A stretch of 64,000 nucleotides of DNA from JAJECS01 sp965198185. Lineage in GTDB: Bacteria > Chloroflexota > UBA11872. The notes below the pieces were generated by a model. It was not told the origin of the DNA. It did no database searches and worked only from the letters and a program-made list of their open reading frames with translations. Positions 51,218-60,024 of this stretch are shown here, one piece after another. The position numbers were made by a program, and so were the translations under genes. The DNA is taken from positions 372,001 through 436,000 of the forward strand of contig CBDAOU010000002.1 of the NCBI GenBank assembly GCA_965198185.1. The letters run 5' to 3'. Within the stretch, counting starts at the first letter, position 1. Each line of letters starts with the position of its first letter.

Positions 51218-51276
51218 GGGCACCCGGTGTGGCCGTTGGTGGGTAGGGAAGCAGTATCCCGCTCAGCTTCCAGGGC

Positions 51277-52416
51277 CTACGTGTATGGATCGGCTGCGTC
51301 GCGCAATCCATCACCCATGAAGTTGAACAACAACACCACCACGATCACAAACAGGCCAGGAATGAGCATCCAGGGATAGAGGGCGATGCTCCGCACATTC
51401 TGGGCGTCTTGCATCAGGCTTCCCCAGCTCACCGACGGCTCTCGAATCCCCAGCCCCAAGAAGCTCAGCGAGGTCTCCGCGAGGATCATGTTCGGCACCG
51501 TCAACGTCAGGCTGACGATCAGGTAGCTCATGAAACCGGGGACCATGTGGTCGAAGATGAGGCGCATGTGCCCGGCGCCGGCAACCTTGGCCGCCATCAC
51601 ATAGTCGTGCTCACGCAATTCAAGAATCTTGCCCCGCACCACCCGGGCCAGGCCGGCCCAGCCGATGACCGACAGGACCACCGTGATTGCGAAGTACCGC
51701 TGGATGGGCGTCCAGAACGGCGGAATGGCCGCACCGATCGTCATCCACAGCGGGATCGATGGAATGGAGATCACGACCTCGATAAACCGTTGAATGAGGA
51801 TATCGGTCGTCCCACCGACATAGCCGGACACGGCGCCGATGACCACGCCGAGCACAAAACTCAGCAAGACCCCGATGAGACCGATCGAGAGACTGATCCG
51901 GGCACCCGCCATGACGCGCGAGAACACATCGCGCCCCAGCCTGTCCGTCCCAAAAAGGAATACCTTGCCATCCTGCGCACCGAAGAAGTGGAGATCCATC
52001 GTCCAAAGGCCCCAGAATTTGTAAGGCTCAGCGCGTTGAAAGAAGACAATCCTGTTTATCCTGGAAAGATCTTCTTCGTAGACTCGCTTAAACTCCACCG
52101 GGTCCAGCTCCGACTTGATGCCATAGACGAACGGTCCGTGGAAGTTGCCTTCGCTGTCCCAAAAGTGGATGCGGGAAGGCGGTGAGTTCAGAAAGCCGTG
52201 GTCCGAAATCTCCTTATAAGGGATCCAAAAGTCGTAGGTCAGTGCAAAGAAGTAGGCAATCCCTAGTAGGCACAGGCTAATCATGCCCAGCCTGTGGCGC
52301 CGCATTTTGCGCCACATGAGCGTCCATTGACCGGCCGTGTAGTGGCGTTCCTCGTCGGTGAATTCACGAATATTCACTCGCTCGACCGTAGCCTCGGTAT
52401 CCGTCGAAACTCCCAT
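51277..52416 (-). CDS. Opp/Dpp-type ABC transporter permease (OppC-like)
   Basis: The 379-residue membrane protein is the second permease of an oligopeptide-type importer. One helix near residue 45 (MISLCLLGIAYFFALTYDFW) is followed by an insertion of about 100 extracellular residues (with FWDSEGNFHGPFVYGIKSE) and then VFLFGTDRLGRDVFSRVMAG. The EAA-like loop reads EHDYVMAAKVAGAGHMRLIF. LSFLGLGIREPSVSWGSL is the typical C-terminal segment. The large insertion is seen in a subgroup that uses big solute-binding proteins. It starts one base after the OppB-like stop. No ATPase gene follows it. Confidence 0.9.
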   Translation of the reverse strand: MGVSTDTEATVERVNIREFTDEERHYTAGQWTLMWRKMRRHRLGMISLCLLGIAYFFALTYDFWIPYKEISDHGFLNSPPSRIHFWDSEGNFHGPFVYGIKSELDPVEFKRVYEEDLSRINRIVFFQRAEPYKFWGLWTMDLHFFGAQDGKVFLFGTDRLGRDVFSRVMAGARISLSIGLIGVLLSFVLGVVIGAVSGYVGGTTDILIQRFIEVVISIPSIPLWMTIGAAIPPFWTPIQRYFAITVVLSVIGWAGLARVVRGKILELREHDYVMAAKVAGAGHMRLIFDHMVPGFMSYLIVSLTLTVPNMILAETSLSFLGLGIREPSVSWGSLMQDAQNVRSIALYPWMLIPGLFVIVVVLLFNFMGDGLRDAADPYT

Positions 52417-52417
52417 C

Positions 52418-53428
52418 TCAGACAGCCGTTCTTTCCTGACGGATTCGAGGGTCTACGACCACCAGCAACACGTCCGACAGGAGGGTGCCGAAAATCGTGA
52501 GCGCCGCCTCGACCATCAGAATACTGCCGGCCAGGTGCATATCCTGAACGCGCAATGCAGCCAGCAGGACCGCTCCGGTCATCGGGATGTTGAGAACGAT
52601 CGCTGTGATGGCACTGCCCGAGACAATTGCCGGCAACGTCCATCCCACGGTGCTAATGATGGGGTTTAATGCCATTCGAACCGGATACTTGAACAGTAAT
52701 TGCCGCTCAGGAACGCCTTTGGCCCGCGCAGTCATGACGTATTGCTTTCCCAGCTCATCCAGAAGCACGCCCCGCATCACACGAATGAGGCCGGCCGTTC
52801 CGGCTGTGGAAACTACGAACACCGGGACCCAGAGGTGATTGATCATGTCCCAGAGCTTCCCAAGGCTCCATGGCTCAAGTAAATACTCGGGCGAAAAGAG
52901 CCCTCCTGGACTGACATTGAATACTTGAAATAAGAAATACATAAGGACGAGTGCGATCATAAAATTAGGAGTTGCAAGACCAATAAACCCAACGGAGGTG
53001 AATGCATAATCGCCGAGGCTATATTGATTTGTGGCTGAGTAAATTCCGATTGGGACAGCGATCAAATAGGTCAAGATGAGAGAAATTGACGTGACCAGCA
53101 TCGTCGGTGGCACTACATCTTGCAGGATCGAGAGCACAGTGCGGCGCGAGCCTCCACCGTAGCTTCCGAATGAGCGCCCCATGTCGCCCCGAACGAATCG
53201 CGTGATCCAATTGAAGTACTGTTCGACGGGGGTTCGGTCCAAGCCGTAGTAGATTCGAAGGTTTTCGATTTCAGCTTCGTGGAGGGTCAAGCCCTCAGCT
53301 TTGAGTGCGTTAAGGTGGGTCGTAAGATAGTCGCCCGGAGGCAGCTGAATAACAATGAATATTAAACCGCTCAGAATCCACCAGGCGAGCACCATGTAGC
53401 CGATGCGCCGGATAAGGTAAGCCCTCAC
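52418..53428 (-). CDS. Opp/Dpp-type ABC transporter permease (OppB-like)
   Basis: The 336-residue membrane protein is the first permease of the importer. It opens with YLIRRIGYMVLAWWILSGLI and a 45-residue external loop, then WITRFVRGDMGRSFGSYGGG. The coupling loop is LLDELGKQYVMTARAKGVPERQLLFKYPVRMALNP, as in OppB. The DNA of this gene is visibly less GC-rich than its neighbours, with several AT-rich stretches, for example around 52920-52990. The start is a GTG at 53428. About 500 bases separate it from the solute-binding gene upstream. Confidence 0.9.
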   Translation of the reverse strand: MRAYLIRRIGYMVLAWWILSGLIFIVIQLPPGDYLTTHLNALKAEGLTLHEAEIENLRIYYGLDRTPVEQYFNWITRFVRGDMGRSFGSYGGGSRRTVLSILQDVVPPTMLVTSISLILTYLIAVPIGIYSATNQYSLGDYAFTSVGFIGLATPNFMIALVLMYFLFQVFNVSPGGLFSPEYLLEPWSLGKLWDMINHLWVPVFVVSTAGTAGLIRVMRGVLLDELGKQYVMTARAKGVPERQLLFKYPVRMALNPIISTVGWTLPAIVSGSAITAIVLNIPMTGAVLLAALRVQDMHLAGSILMVEAALTIFGTLLSDVLLVVVDPRIRQERTAV

Positions 53429-53925
53429 GGCGCTGCCTTAATGCACCTTGCGAAGTCGTTCACGCGGCGCGCGCGGCAGTCGCGATTTCATGGCGACTTG
53501 GTTCCGCGGACCAGACGAGGCGCAATTCGTGCCGGGGTGGTCGGCATTCGGGTCCACGTCCGCGAATGCGCTGGCTGGGGCTGTCTTGCCACGGCGGCGC
53601 CGGAGGCTCGGCAGGCCGGCATCGATCCACGAGGGGCTTCCGTGCGACCAACGTCGGAAGGCGGCAATGCGCCCGGCCAACGGCCGGCCCAATCGCCGTT
53701 GGCCAGCCACGGGCAGCGTGGCCTGAAACCGGCGAACCCCATGGCGCCCCCGGGGACTGGTCGCGCCGCTCATGTTCGCGCCCCCCTGACACCACCGACC
53801 TCGCCGCCGCCGTGTGTTTCGCGCTGCGCTCGTAGGCGCCGGGCGCGGCCGCGCGCCGGTCGCGGCCCCTCGCCCTTGGAAGTCCAAGGACGGGGGCCGC
53901 CGAACGCCGAATCAGCCGGCCGATC
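53429..53925. other. Gap of about 500 bases without a recognisable gene
   Basis: Several overlapping frames are open on both strands because of high GC, but none has a domain or usable start. No repeat family of the window is found here. It may hold the promoter or an mRNA-processing site between the solute-binding protein gene and the permeases. Confidence 0.5.
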
Positions 53926-56097
53926 CTACCGGTCGTAGAAGAACTGCGTGAAGCCGTAGGGCCGCACGAAGTTGATGGCGGCAGCGAAGTTAATCTCTGT
54001 CGGCACGTTGCGCAGCGCCTGATTGACGATGGTCGGCTGCGGCGGATAGCCGACCGTGCCGATGATCGGGTACTGGTCGTAGAAGTAGGACCAGAACTTC
54101 TCTCCGAGATCGTCGTACTGCGGTGTGCCCGGCACCGCTTGGCGCCATTGCTCGCGCAGACCCTTGGCCTCTTTCACCCAGTCTGGAGGCTCCTCGCCTT
54201 CCGCGCCGTCGGTTTGGATCCATTGGGCCCAACTGCCGGCCCAATAGCTCTCGTAGGTGTCCATGCCGTAGTGCCACGAGGCCCAACGCGTGAAGTAGGC
54301 CGCCGCTTCGCTGATGTCTTGGGGAATCATCACTTCGGTGAACGACTTTGCCCGCTCGCGGAAGAGCGCTTCCGCTTCGAACTGCCACTCGGCATGGATG
54401 CCCACGGCTTGCCAGTCCTTGATGACCAACGTGGCGATGTCTTCCTTGGGCCCCTCTTGGTCCGAGACCGTCAGCAAGATGCTGAATCGCTCACCGTCGG
54501 GCCGCAGGCGCCAGCCCTCGCTGTCACGCTGGTCCAGTCCAATCCCATCGAGCAGGCGGTTGGCCTGGTCGGGATCGTACTCGGTGTGGAGCGTGGCCCA
54601 CTCCGGCTTGAAGAAGCTATAGGACTCGAGCAGGTAGGGCGTGAAGGGCCGCGCCAAGCCAAAGAACAAGGTCTCGTTGATGGCCTCGCGATTGATGGCC
54701 ACTGAAGCCGCGACCCGGAAGTCTTTCTCCCGGAAGATGGCAGCGATCGCCGGATCCTTGTACGTCTGGTTCGGGAACAAGGACATGGCCGACGTTCGCA
54801 AGCTCGAAGCGACCAACGTGCGGTATCCGCCGCGATCTTCCTCCGCCCGGTAAAGCTCCATGTTCTTGAGATCGAGCACGAACTGGGCAAAGTCAAGCTC
54901 ACCGGCGGTAACCTTGATCTGGTAGACCTCCTTGTCCTGGATCCAGAAGTGGTTGACGTGGTCGATATACGGCAGCTGGTTTCCTGCCGTGTCCACCGCG
55001 TGGTAGTAGGGGTTTCGCTCGAATTGCGTGACCTCGGGCGAGGCGCCGACGTTGACCCATGGCCCAAGCGCAGGACGGAACGCGGCGTCCTCCCGTGACA
55101 GGGACGTGCTGGGCCCGTAGTAGAACTTGGACTTGAAGTGGTCGGCCCACGTCTCAAACCCGGCGTTCTCGGCCAGCCGCTGCGCGTCGCTGTTGTACTT
55201 CTCGTGGAATCGCTCAAGATAGTGCCGGGGCGAGAAGACCCAGGGATCTCCGGAGTACCGACCCATGCGATCCAGGTATTGGGGCGCCGGCCGGTCGAAT
55301 TTGAACTCGACGACCGTATCTTCGACCTTGACGATCTCGCGGAGTCCAATCCTCTCGGCACCGTGCTGGAGACTGCCGCTCGGGTTGGCGAGATCGTTGC
55401 CCCAGTAGTCTTCGTACGTGAAAAGGAAATCGTCCGCCGTAAACGGCGCGCCATCGGACCACTTGTGGCCTTCCCGAATCTCGAAGGTGAACGTCTGCAA
55501 ATCACTTGAGACGTCGAGGTTCTTGGCGAGGTCGAGAAACAGCTCGGTGCCCGACATGGTGTAGGCCATGAGGCTGGCGTCGCCCCCGTAGCCAATCTCA
55601 ATCGATCGGACAACACCTCCCAGCCGCAAGGTGCCGCCGTAGTTCCCAACCTGTTCGACCGGCTCTATGACCCACGGGTCCTTCGGCAGACGGCTGTCCA
55701 CCGGCGGCAGCGATCCCGCCTGGACCTGGACCGCCAGCATCGGCGCCTCCGAGAAGCGCGATGGGGTCGACACTTCCTGGATGACGACGCGCTCGACGGG
55801 GATTTCCTTGACAACCTCCCTGGTCACGACCGTCTCGACCTGGACCTCTTTGACGACCTCGACGGGGACTTCCTTGATGATTTCCTTGGTCACCACCGTC
55901 TCGACGGGGACTTCCCTGACCACCTCCCTGGTGACCACCGTCTCGACCGGAACTTCCCTGATGATCTCTTTGACTTCGGTGACCGTCACCGTCACGGTCT
56001 TCTCGGTGACCTCAGCCTCGCCGCATGCCGCCAACACGGACATGGCCGCCGTCCCGGCAGTCATAGTCAGAAATCGTCGTCGACTGAGCGTGTGCAT
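53926..56097 (-). CDS. Extracellular solute-binding protein, family 5, with repeat stalk
   Basis: The 723-residue protein binds the substrate of the importer at 51277-53428. The N-terminus has LSRRRFLTMTAGTAAMSVLA with a Tat-like RR pair and the lipobox LAAC. Residues 25-110 are repeats of EVPVETVVTREVV type (period 14, with half-units). The family 5 domain follows (NLDVSSDLQTFTFEIREG, WSDGAPFTADDFLFTYEDYW, NPYYHAVDTAGNQLPYIDHV). The size of over 700 residues is typical of the subgroup that pairs with OppC carrying a large insertion. Ligand unknown: oligosaccharides or peptides are possible. A GGGAGG lies upstream of the ATG at 56097. Confidence 0.9.
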   Translation of the reverse strand: MHTLSRRRFLTMTAGTAAMSVLAACGEAEVTEKTVTVTVTEVKEIIREVPVETVVTREVVREVPVETVVTKEIIKEVPVEVVKEVQVETVVTREVVKEIPVERVVIQEVSTPSRFSEAPMLAVQVQAGSLPPVDSRLPKDPWVIEPVEQVGNYGGTLRLGGVVRSIEIGYGGDASLMAYTMSGTELFLDLAKNLDVSSDLQTFTFEIREGHKWSDGAPFTADDFLFTYEDYWGNDLANPSGSLQHGAERIGLREIVKVEDTVVEFKFDRPAPQYLDRMGRYSGDPWVFSPRHYLERFHEKYNSDAQRLAENAGFETWADHFKSKFYYGPSTSLSREDAAFRPALGPWVNVGASPEVTQFERNPYYHAVDTAGNQLPYIDHVNHFWIQDKEVYQIKVTAGELDFAQFVLDLKNMELYRAEEDRGGYRTLVASSLRTSAMSLFPNQTYKDPAIAAIFREKDFRVAASVAINREAINETLFFGLARPFTPYLLESYSFFKPEWATLHTEYDPDQANRLLDGIGLDQRDSEGWRLRPDGERFSILLTVSDQEGPKEDIATLVIKDWQAVGIHAEWQFEAEALFRERAKSFTEVMIPQDISEAAAYFTRWASWHYGMDTYESYWAGSWAQWIQTDGAEGEEPPDWVKEAKGLREQWRQAVPGTPQYDDLGEKFWSYFYDQYPIIGTVGYPPQPTIVNQALRNVPTEINFAAAINFVRPYGFTQFFYDR

Positions 56098-56948
56098 ACT
56101 GATAATGCCTCCCCCGACTATTAGCCGTCGGTATCATACGTGAGCCGGGCAATCTCGGCGAGCGGAGCGCCGCGTTGCCGGCGGACCCGTGAGTCCGGTT
56201 CTCGCTGCCCGCCTTCGCTGGTGAACGAAGCTCCGGGTCGCAAAAGAGTAAAGGCCGCGTCCCCGCGTCTCGCGTTGGTATCCCCGAGGCGCCGCAGCTA
56301 TGGGGCCGATGAGCTCGGGCCCGTTGTTGGTCACGGCGTCAACAGAACGGCCGACCAGGTTCGTGCACGGCAGGTTGCCGACGGCCGGCCGCCGGCGAGC
56401 GACCTGCCAGCCCAGGTCGTCATCGTTTGCTGAAGCCGAACGTCCCCGGTGGCCAGGCTCCAGAATCGCCGGCGCAGCGGACGGCGGACTGGCCGGCGGT
56501 CCCGGCGCGATTGGCGCACAGTGAACTGGTCCGTGGATGCCGAATGCTCAGGCAGGGTTCCTCAATGCAGAAACTCAGTGGCCGGATCGGGCTGCTGGGT
56601 GGCGAGGGCGCGGCCGCAAGCGCTCCACGCTGGTCGTCGGCGGGCAGCAGTCCGCTTGCGAAACCACGTCACGCGGATTCGCCGGACGCCTTCGCAGCGC
56701 TCACGGTTCGACATGCCGCGCGGAACCGAGATTTGGAACCGTCAGTGGTCGATGCGCCCGCTCGCCGGCCGCACGTCGGCGTGTTCCACCAGCAGGCGCT
56801 CCGTTGACGGACCAAGACTATTCAACACATAATTGTTCAGCCTGCGGTAGTCCTCTACCGATAATCGCTCAGCGGTGAATCGTCGCGCATTGCGGCCGCC
56901 CGCGGACGCTAGGGGCTAATCCGCGCCTGTGTGCATGGGGGGATTCGT
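56098..56948. other. Gap of about 850 bases, divergent promoter region
   Basis: The two solute-binding protein genes diverge from this region. I see no recognisable gene, although short frames are open on the plus strand. Near the right gene an inverted repeat CGGTAG/CTACCG with a 4-base spacer (56845-56860) is a candidate operator. On the left, TATGAT on the minus strand (56136-56141) may be a -10 box of the left gene. Confidence 0.4.
56845..56860. promoter_or_regulatory. Inverted repeat upstream of solute-binding protein gene
   Basis: CGGTAG and CTACCG with TCCT between form a perfect 6-4-6 inverted repeat about 90 bases before the ATG at 56949, next to ATAATTGTTC. It is a candidate operator for substrate-dependent control. 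Confidence 0.3.
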
Positions 56949-58874
56949 ATGGGACGAGCGGTTGAATCGAAGATGACGCGTCGGCAATTGCTGCGCGCAG
57001 CCGTGTTGGGCGGAGGATCCGCCACGTTGGCCGCCATTCTGGCCGCGTGTGGCGAAGCTGAGGTCATTGAGAAGACCGTGACGGTGACGGTCACCGAAGT
57101 CAAAGAGGTGATCAGGGAAGTCCCGGTCGAGACCATCGTGACCAAGGAAGTCCCGGTCGAAACCGTCGTGGTCAAGGAAGTCCAGGTCGAGACGATCAAG
57201 GAAGTCCCGGTCGAGGTCGTCAAAGAGGTCGAGGTCGAGAGGATCGTCACCCGCGACGTGATCCGCGAGGTCGAAGTCCAGAAGGTCGTCACTCGCGAGG
57301 TCGAGCGGCCCGTTGATGTTCGTCGCGGCGGCACCCTGATCTTGCGCCATACGCGCGACCCGCAGGTAGGCGGGATTGAGGGCGCACAGGCGCTTGCCGA
57401 AGTCGACAAGAGCATTGCGTTCATGATCTCCGAGACGCTCCTCAAGTTCGATTTCGAGAAGGTTGAGCCCGTCCCATGGCTGGCCGAGTCTTTCGAGATC
57501 TCGCCGGACGGCACGTTCATCGACCTGACGATCCGCGACGGCATCAAGTTTCACGACGGCACCGACTTGGACGCCGATGCCGCGGTCTTCAACTTGAACC
57601 GCGTTTTTGTGGAAGATCACCCATTCCACGCTACCGGCGTGTATCCCTACACGAACTGGGCCTTGCTCAGCCATGCCGAGAAGGTGAGCAGCGATGTCGT
57701 GCGGGTGTTCTCGGGACTCGACGCCGACCCAATTCTTCACTGGCGGCTGACGACCGAGGCCACCTATCTGACAAGCCCGGCCGCCATCGAGACGTTCGGA
57801 GAAGATATCGATCTCAACCCAGTGGGAACCGGGCCGTTCAAGTTCGATTCCTTCGATCCGGGAGTTCAGCTCAGCCTGGTCCGCAATGAGGGCTACTGGA
57901 ACCCGGACAACGCGCCGTTCCTTGACAAGGTCATCTACCGAATCATTCCGGACGCCCAGGCGGCGGCCGCCGAGTTCAGGGCGGGGAACCTCGATGTGTT
58001 CCCGTTCGCGTTGACGCCGGACATCCTGGAGCTCAGGGATGACGCGAAGTTCCGGCTGCAGCTGTTCGCAACGAACACGTACTTCTACCTGTCGGCCAAC
58101 AACGCCATCGATCCGTTCGACAACGCGGAGTTCCGCAAGGCGCTGGCCCACGCGTACGACTGGAAGACCCGGATCAAGGAGCTGGAGCCGTTCAACGACT
58201 ATCTGCCTACCCCGTGGTACCCACACGGGTATGGCTTCAACTCGAACGTGCCTACGTACGAATACGACCCGGAGAAATCCAGACAAATCTTGGAGGACCT
58301 GGGCTGGAAACTGGGTCCCGACGGCGTGCGCGTGCGCGAGAGCGACGGCAAGCGCGCCAGCTTCACCATTGCCGCTTGGCTCGCCGCGGGCACGCCGGTG
58401 GACGACAACCGACTCTTCATGCAGCAGAACCTCAAGGACATCGGGATCGAGACGGAATTCTGGATCATGGACCCCTCCGTCGTGTTCGACGACGTGGAAG
58501 GCATCCGGAATCCCGACAAGCTCGAGCTCTATCCGCTGGGATGGAACACGGCGCTGCCGGACCCGAGCTTCCTGCTGGACCCGACCTATTTGTGCGAGGA
58601 ACGCCCGCCGGCGGAGAAGGCAGGCGCCGGCTGGAACTTCGCACAGTTCTGCGACGAGCGAGTGGACGCGCTTCTGACGCAAGCTCGCAAGGACATGAAT
58701 CCAGAGACCCGGGCTGCCGCCTACCAGGAGGTGCAGCAGATCGTTGCGGAGGCGGCGGTCATGCAATGGGGCGTGCTGAGCCGATTCCCGGTGCTGATCA
58801 AGGGCGACGTGCACGGTCTCTTCTACCGACCCTACCGGGTCAACGAGCTCGAGCGCGTTTGGCTCGATCGGTAG
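56949..58874 (+). CDS. Extracellular solute-binding protein, family 5, with repeat stalk
   Basis: The 641-residue protein serves the importer encoded downstream. MTRRQLLRAAVLGGGSATLA and the lipobox LAAC form a Tat-like lipoprotein signal. A stalk of EVPVETIVTKEV-type repeats spans residues 40-120, closely like that at 53926 although the ligand domains differ. The binding domain shows RGGTLILRHTRDP, LAESFEISPDGTFIDLTIRD, VGTGPFKFDSFDPGVQLSLV and RKALAHAYDWKTRI. The ATG at 56949 follows a GGGGGA site; an ATG at 56973 is also possible. Ligand probably a peptide or small amide, given the peptidase and amidohydrolase genes downstream. Confidence 0.9.
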   Translation: MGRAVESKMTRRQLLRAAVLGGGSATLAAILAACGEAEVIEKTVTVTVTEVKEVIREVPVETIVTKEVPVETVVVKEVQVETIKEVPVEVVKEVEVERIVTRDVIREVEVQKVVTREVERPVDVRRGGTLILRHTRDPQVGGIEGAQALAEVDKSIAFMISETLLKFDFEKVEPVPWLAESFEISPDGTFIDLTIRDGIKFHDGTDLDADAAVFNLNRVFVEDHPFHATGVYPYTNWALLSHAEKVSSDVVRVFSGLDADPILHWRLTTEATYLTSPAAIETFGEDIDLNPVGTGPFKFDSFDPGVQLSLVRNEGYWNPDNAPFLDKVIYRIIPDAQAAAAEFRAGNLDVFPFALTPDILELRDDAKFRLQLFATNTYFYLSANNAIDPFDNAEFRKALAHAYDWKTRIKELEPFNDYLPTPWYPHGYGFNSNVPTYEYDPEKSRQILEDLGWKLGPDGVRVRESDGKRASFTIAAWLAAGTPVDDNRLFMQQNLKDIGIETEFWIMDPSVVFDDVEGIRNPDKLELYPLGWNTALPDPSFLLDPTYLCEERPPAEKAGAGWNFAQFCDERVDALLTQARKDMNPETRAAAYQEVQQIVAEAAVMQWGVLSRFPVLIKGDVHGLFYRPYRVNELERVWLDR

Positions 58875-58918
58875 CCGATCCCCGTCTTCGTCAGGGACCT
58901 TCACCTCCCTAAGCGATT

Positions 58919-58947
58919 CTCCCGGGACCTTTCGAAGGTCCCGGGAG
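58919..58947. terminator. 13-base-stem hairpin after the solute-binding protein gene
   Basis: Perfect arms CTCCCGGGACCTT (58919-58931) and AAGGTCCCGGGAG (58935-58947) enclose TCG. No T-run follows, so it may protect the 3' end of the binding-protein mRNA or attenuate transcription into the permeases rather than terminate fully. Confidence 0.6.
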
Positions 58948-59055
58948 CGTGCGAGGACGAACCGCTGGGACGTGTCTAGGGTGCGATATGGTTCGGTCGC
59001 AACGACCGGGATCCACCCGCCCGTCGCCATCTGGCGGCCGGGACGCTAGCTGCCG

Positions 59056-60024
59056 ATGACCGGTTTTCTGTTACGACGCCTCGGGGCCTCGGTCTTGGTG
59101 ATTGTGGGCGGAACCATCCTCGTCTTCGGCGTCTTGCGAGCGATCCCCGGAGATCCCATCCAGCTGATGCTTGGGACCCAGGGCGTTTCCAATCCCGCGC
59201 TGGTCGCCAGGTACACCGAGCGGTTCGGCCTCGATTTGCCGGCGCCCGTTCAGTATCTGTACTGGGTCGGGCAGCTGGTCCGCGGCGACCTTGGGGACTC
59301 GATCGTCCAACCGCAATCCGTCGGGGACTTCATGCGGATGCGCGCCATCAATACCGCCATCCTGGGTGCAACCGCCTGGATCATCGCTGTCCTGGGCGGA
59401 ACCGGAGTCGGCATCATCGCCGCCCTGCTCGTGTATCGCCGCATGTGGGTGGCGGACTATGCGCTGTCCGGCTTCTCGGTTGTCATGATCAGCATCCCCT
59501 CCTTCTCGCTCGCCCTGATCTTGATGATCATTTTCGGCGTCAATCTCGGTTGGCTGCCCGTGCTGGGCATGCAATCGGTCGAGAGCTCCGGCCTTTTGGA
59601 CAGGCTGCGGCATCTGGTCCTGCCGGCCGTGACGCTGGCCACCGTGCCCGGTTTTGTGCTCGGGCGCATCGTCAAGGCCGCGATCACCGACGCCCTTCTG
59701 GGCGACTATGCGCGTACCGCCTACGCGAAGGGCCTATCCGAGCGCCGGGTGTTTCTGATCCACGTGCTGCGCAACGCGATGGTCCCAATTGTCACCAACA
59801 CCGGCCTGATGTTTGGCGGTTTCCTCTCCGGATCGGTGCTGGTCGAGTTCATGTTTGCCTGGCCGGGCCTCGGGCGCGGGCTGGTCAACGCCATCCTCGC
59901 CAGGGACTTCCCAATCGTGCAGGGCATCACGCTGCTCATCCTCGTGATCTTCACCGTCGTCAATCTCCTCGTCGACCTTTCCTACGGCCTCATCGATCCG
60001 AGGATTCGCTATGCGCGGGCATGA
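59056..60024 (+). CDS. dppB: Opp/Dpp-type ABC transporter permease (DppB-like)
   Basis: The 322-residue membrane protein is the first permease of the second importer. FLLRRLGASVLVIVGGTILV and FGVLRAIPGDPIQLMLG open it, RFGLDLPAPVQYLYWVGQLV then RGDLGDSI follows, and the coupling loop is LLGDYARTAYAKGLSERRVF. It ends FTVVNLLVDLSYGLIDPRI. All are typical of DppB/GsiC. The next gene overlaps by 14 bases. The ATG at 59056 fits the conserved start. Confidence 0.92.
   Translation: MTGFLLRRLGASVLVIVGGTILVFGVLRAIPGDPIQLMLGTQGVSNPALVARYTERFGLDLPAPVQYLYWVGQLVRGDLGDSIVQPQSVGDFMRMRAINTAILGATAWIIAVLGGTGVGIIAALLVYRRMWVADYALSGFSVVMISIPSFSLALILMIIFGVNLGWLPVLGMQSVESSGLLDRLRHLVLPAVTLATVPGFVLGRIVKAAITDALLGDYARTAYAKGLSERRVFLIHVLRNAMVPIVTNTGLMFGGFLSGSVLVEFMFAWPGLGRGLVNAILARDFPIVQGITLLILVIFTVVNLLVDLSYGLIDPRIRYARA

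Noticed and set aside
53438..53938. Open frames in the gap between permease and solute-binding protein genes
   Set aside because: Frames on both strands overlap, have biased Arg/Pro/Ala composition and match no known family pattern.
56916..59030. 704-codon antisense frame over the solute-binding protein gene
   Set aside because: No domain; the opposite strand encodes a complete family 5 binding protein with signal peptide.
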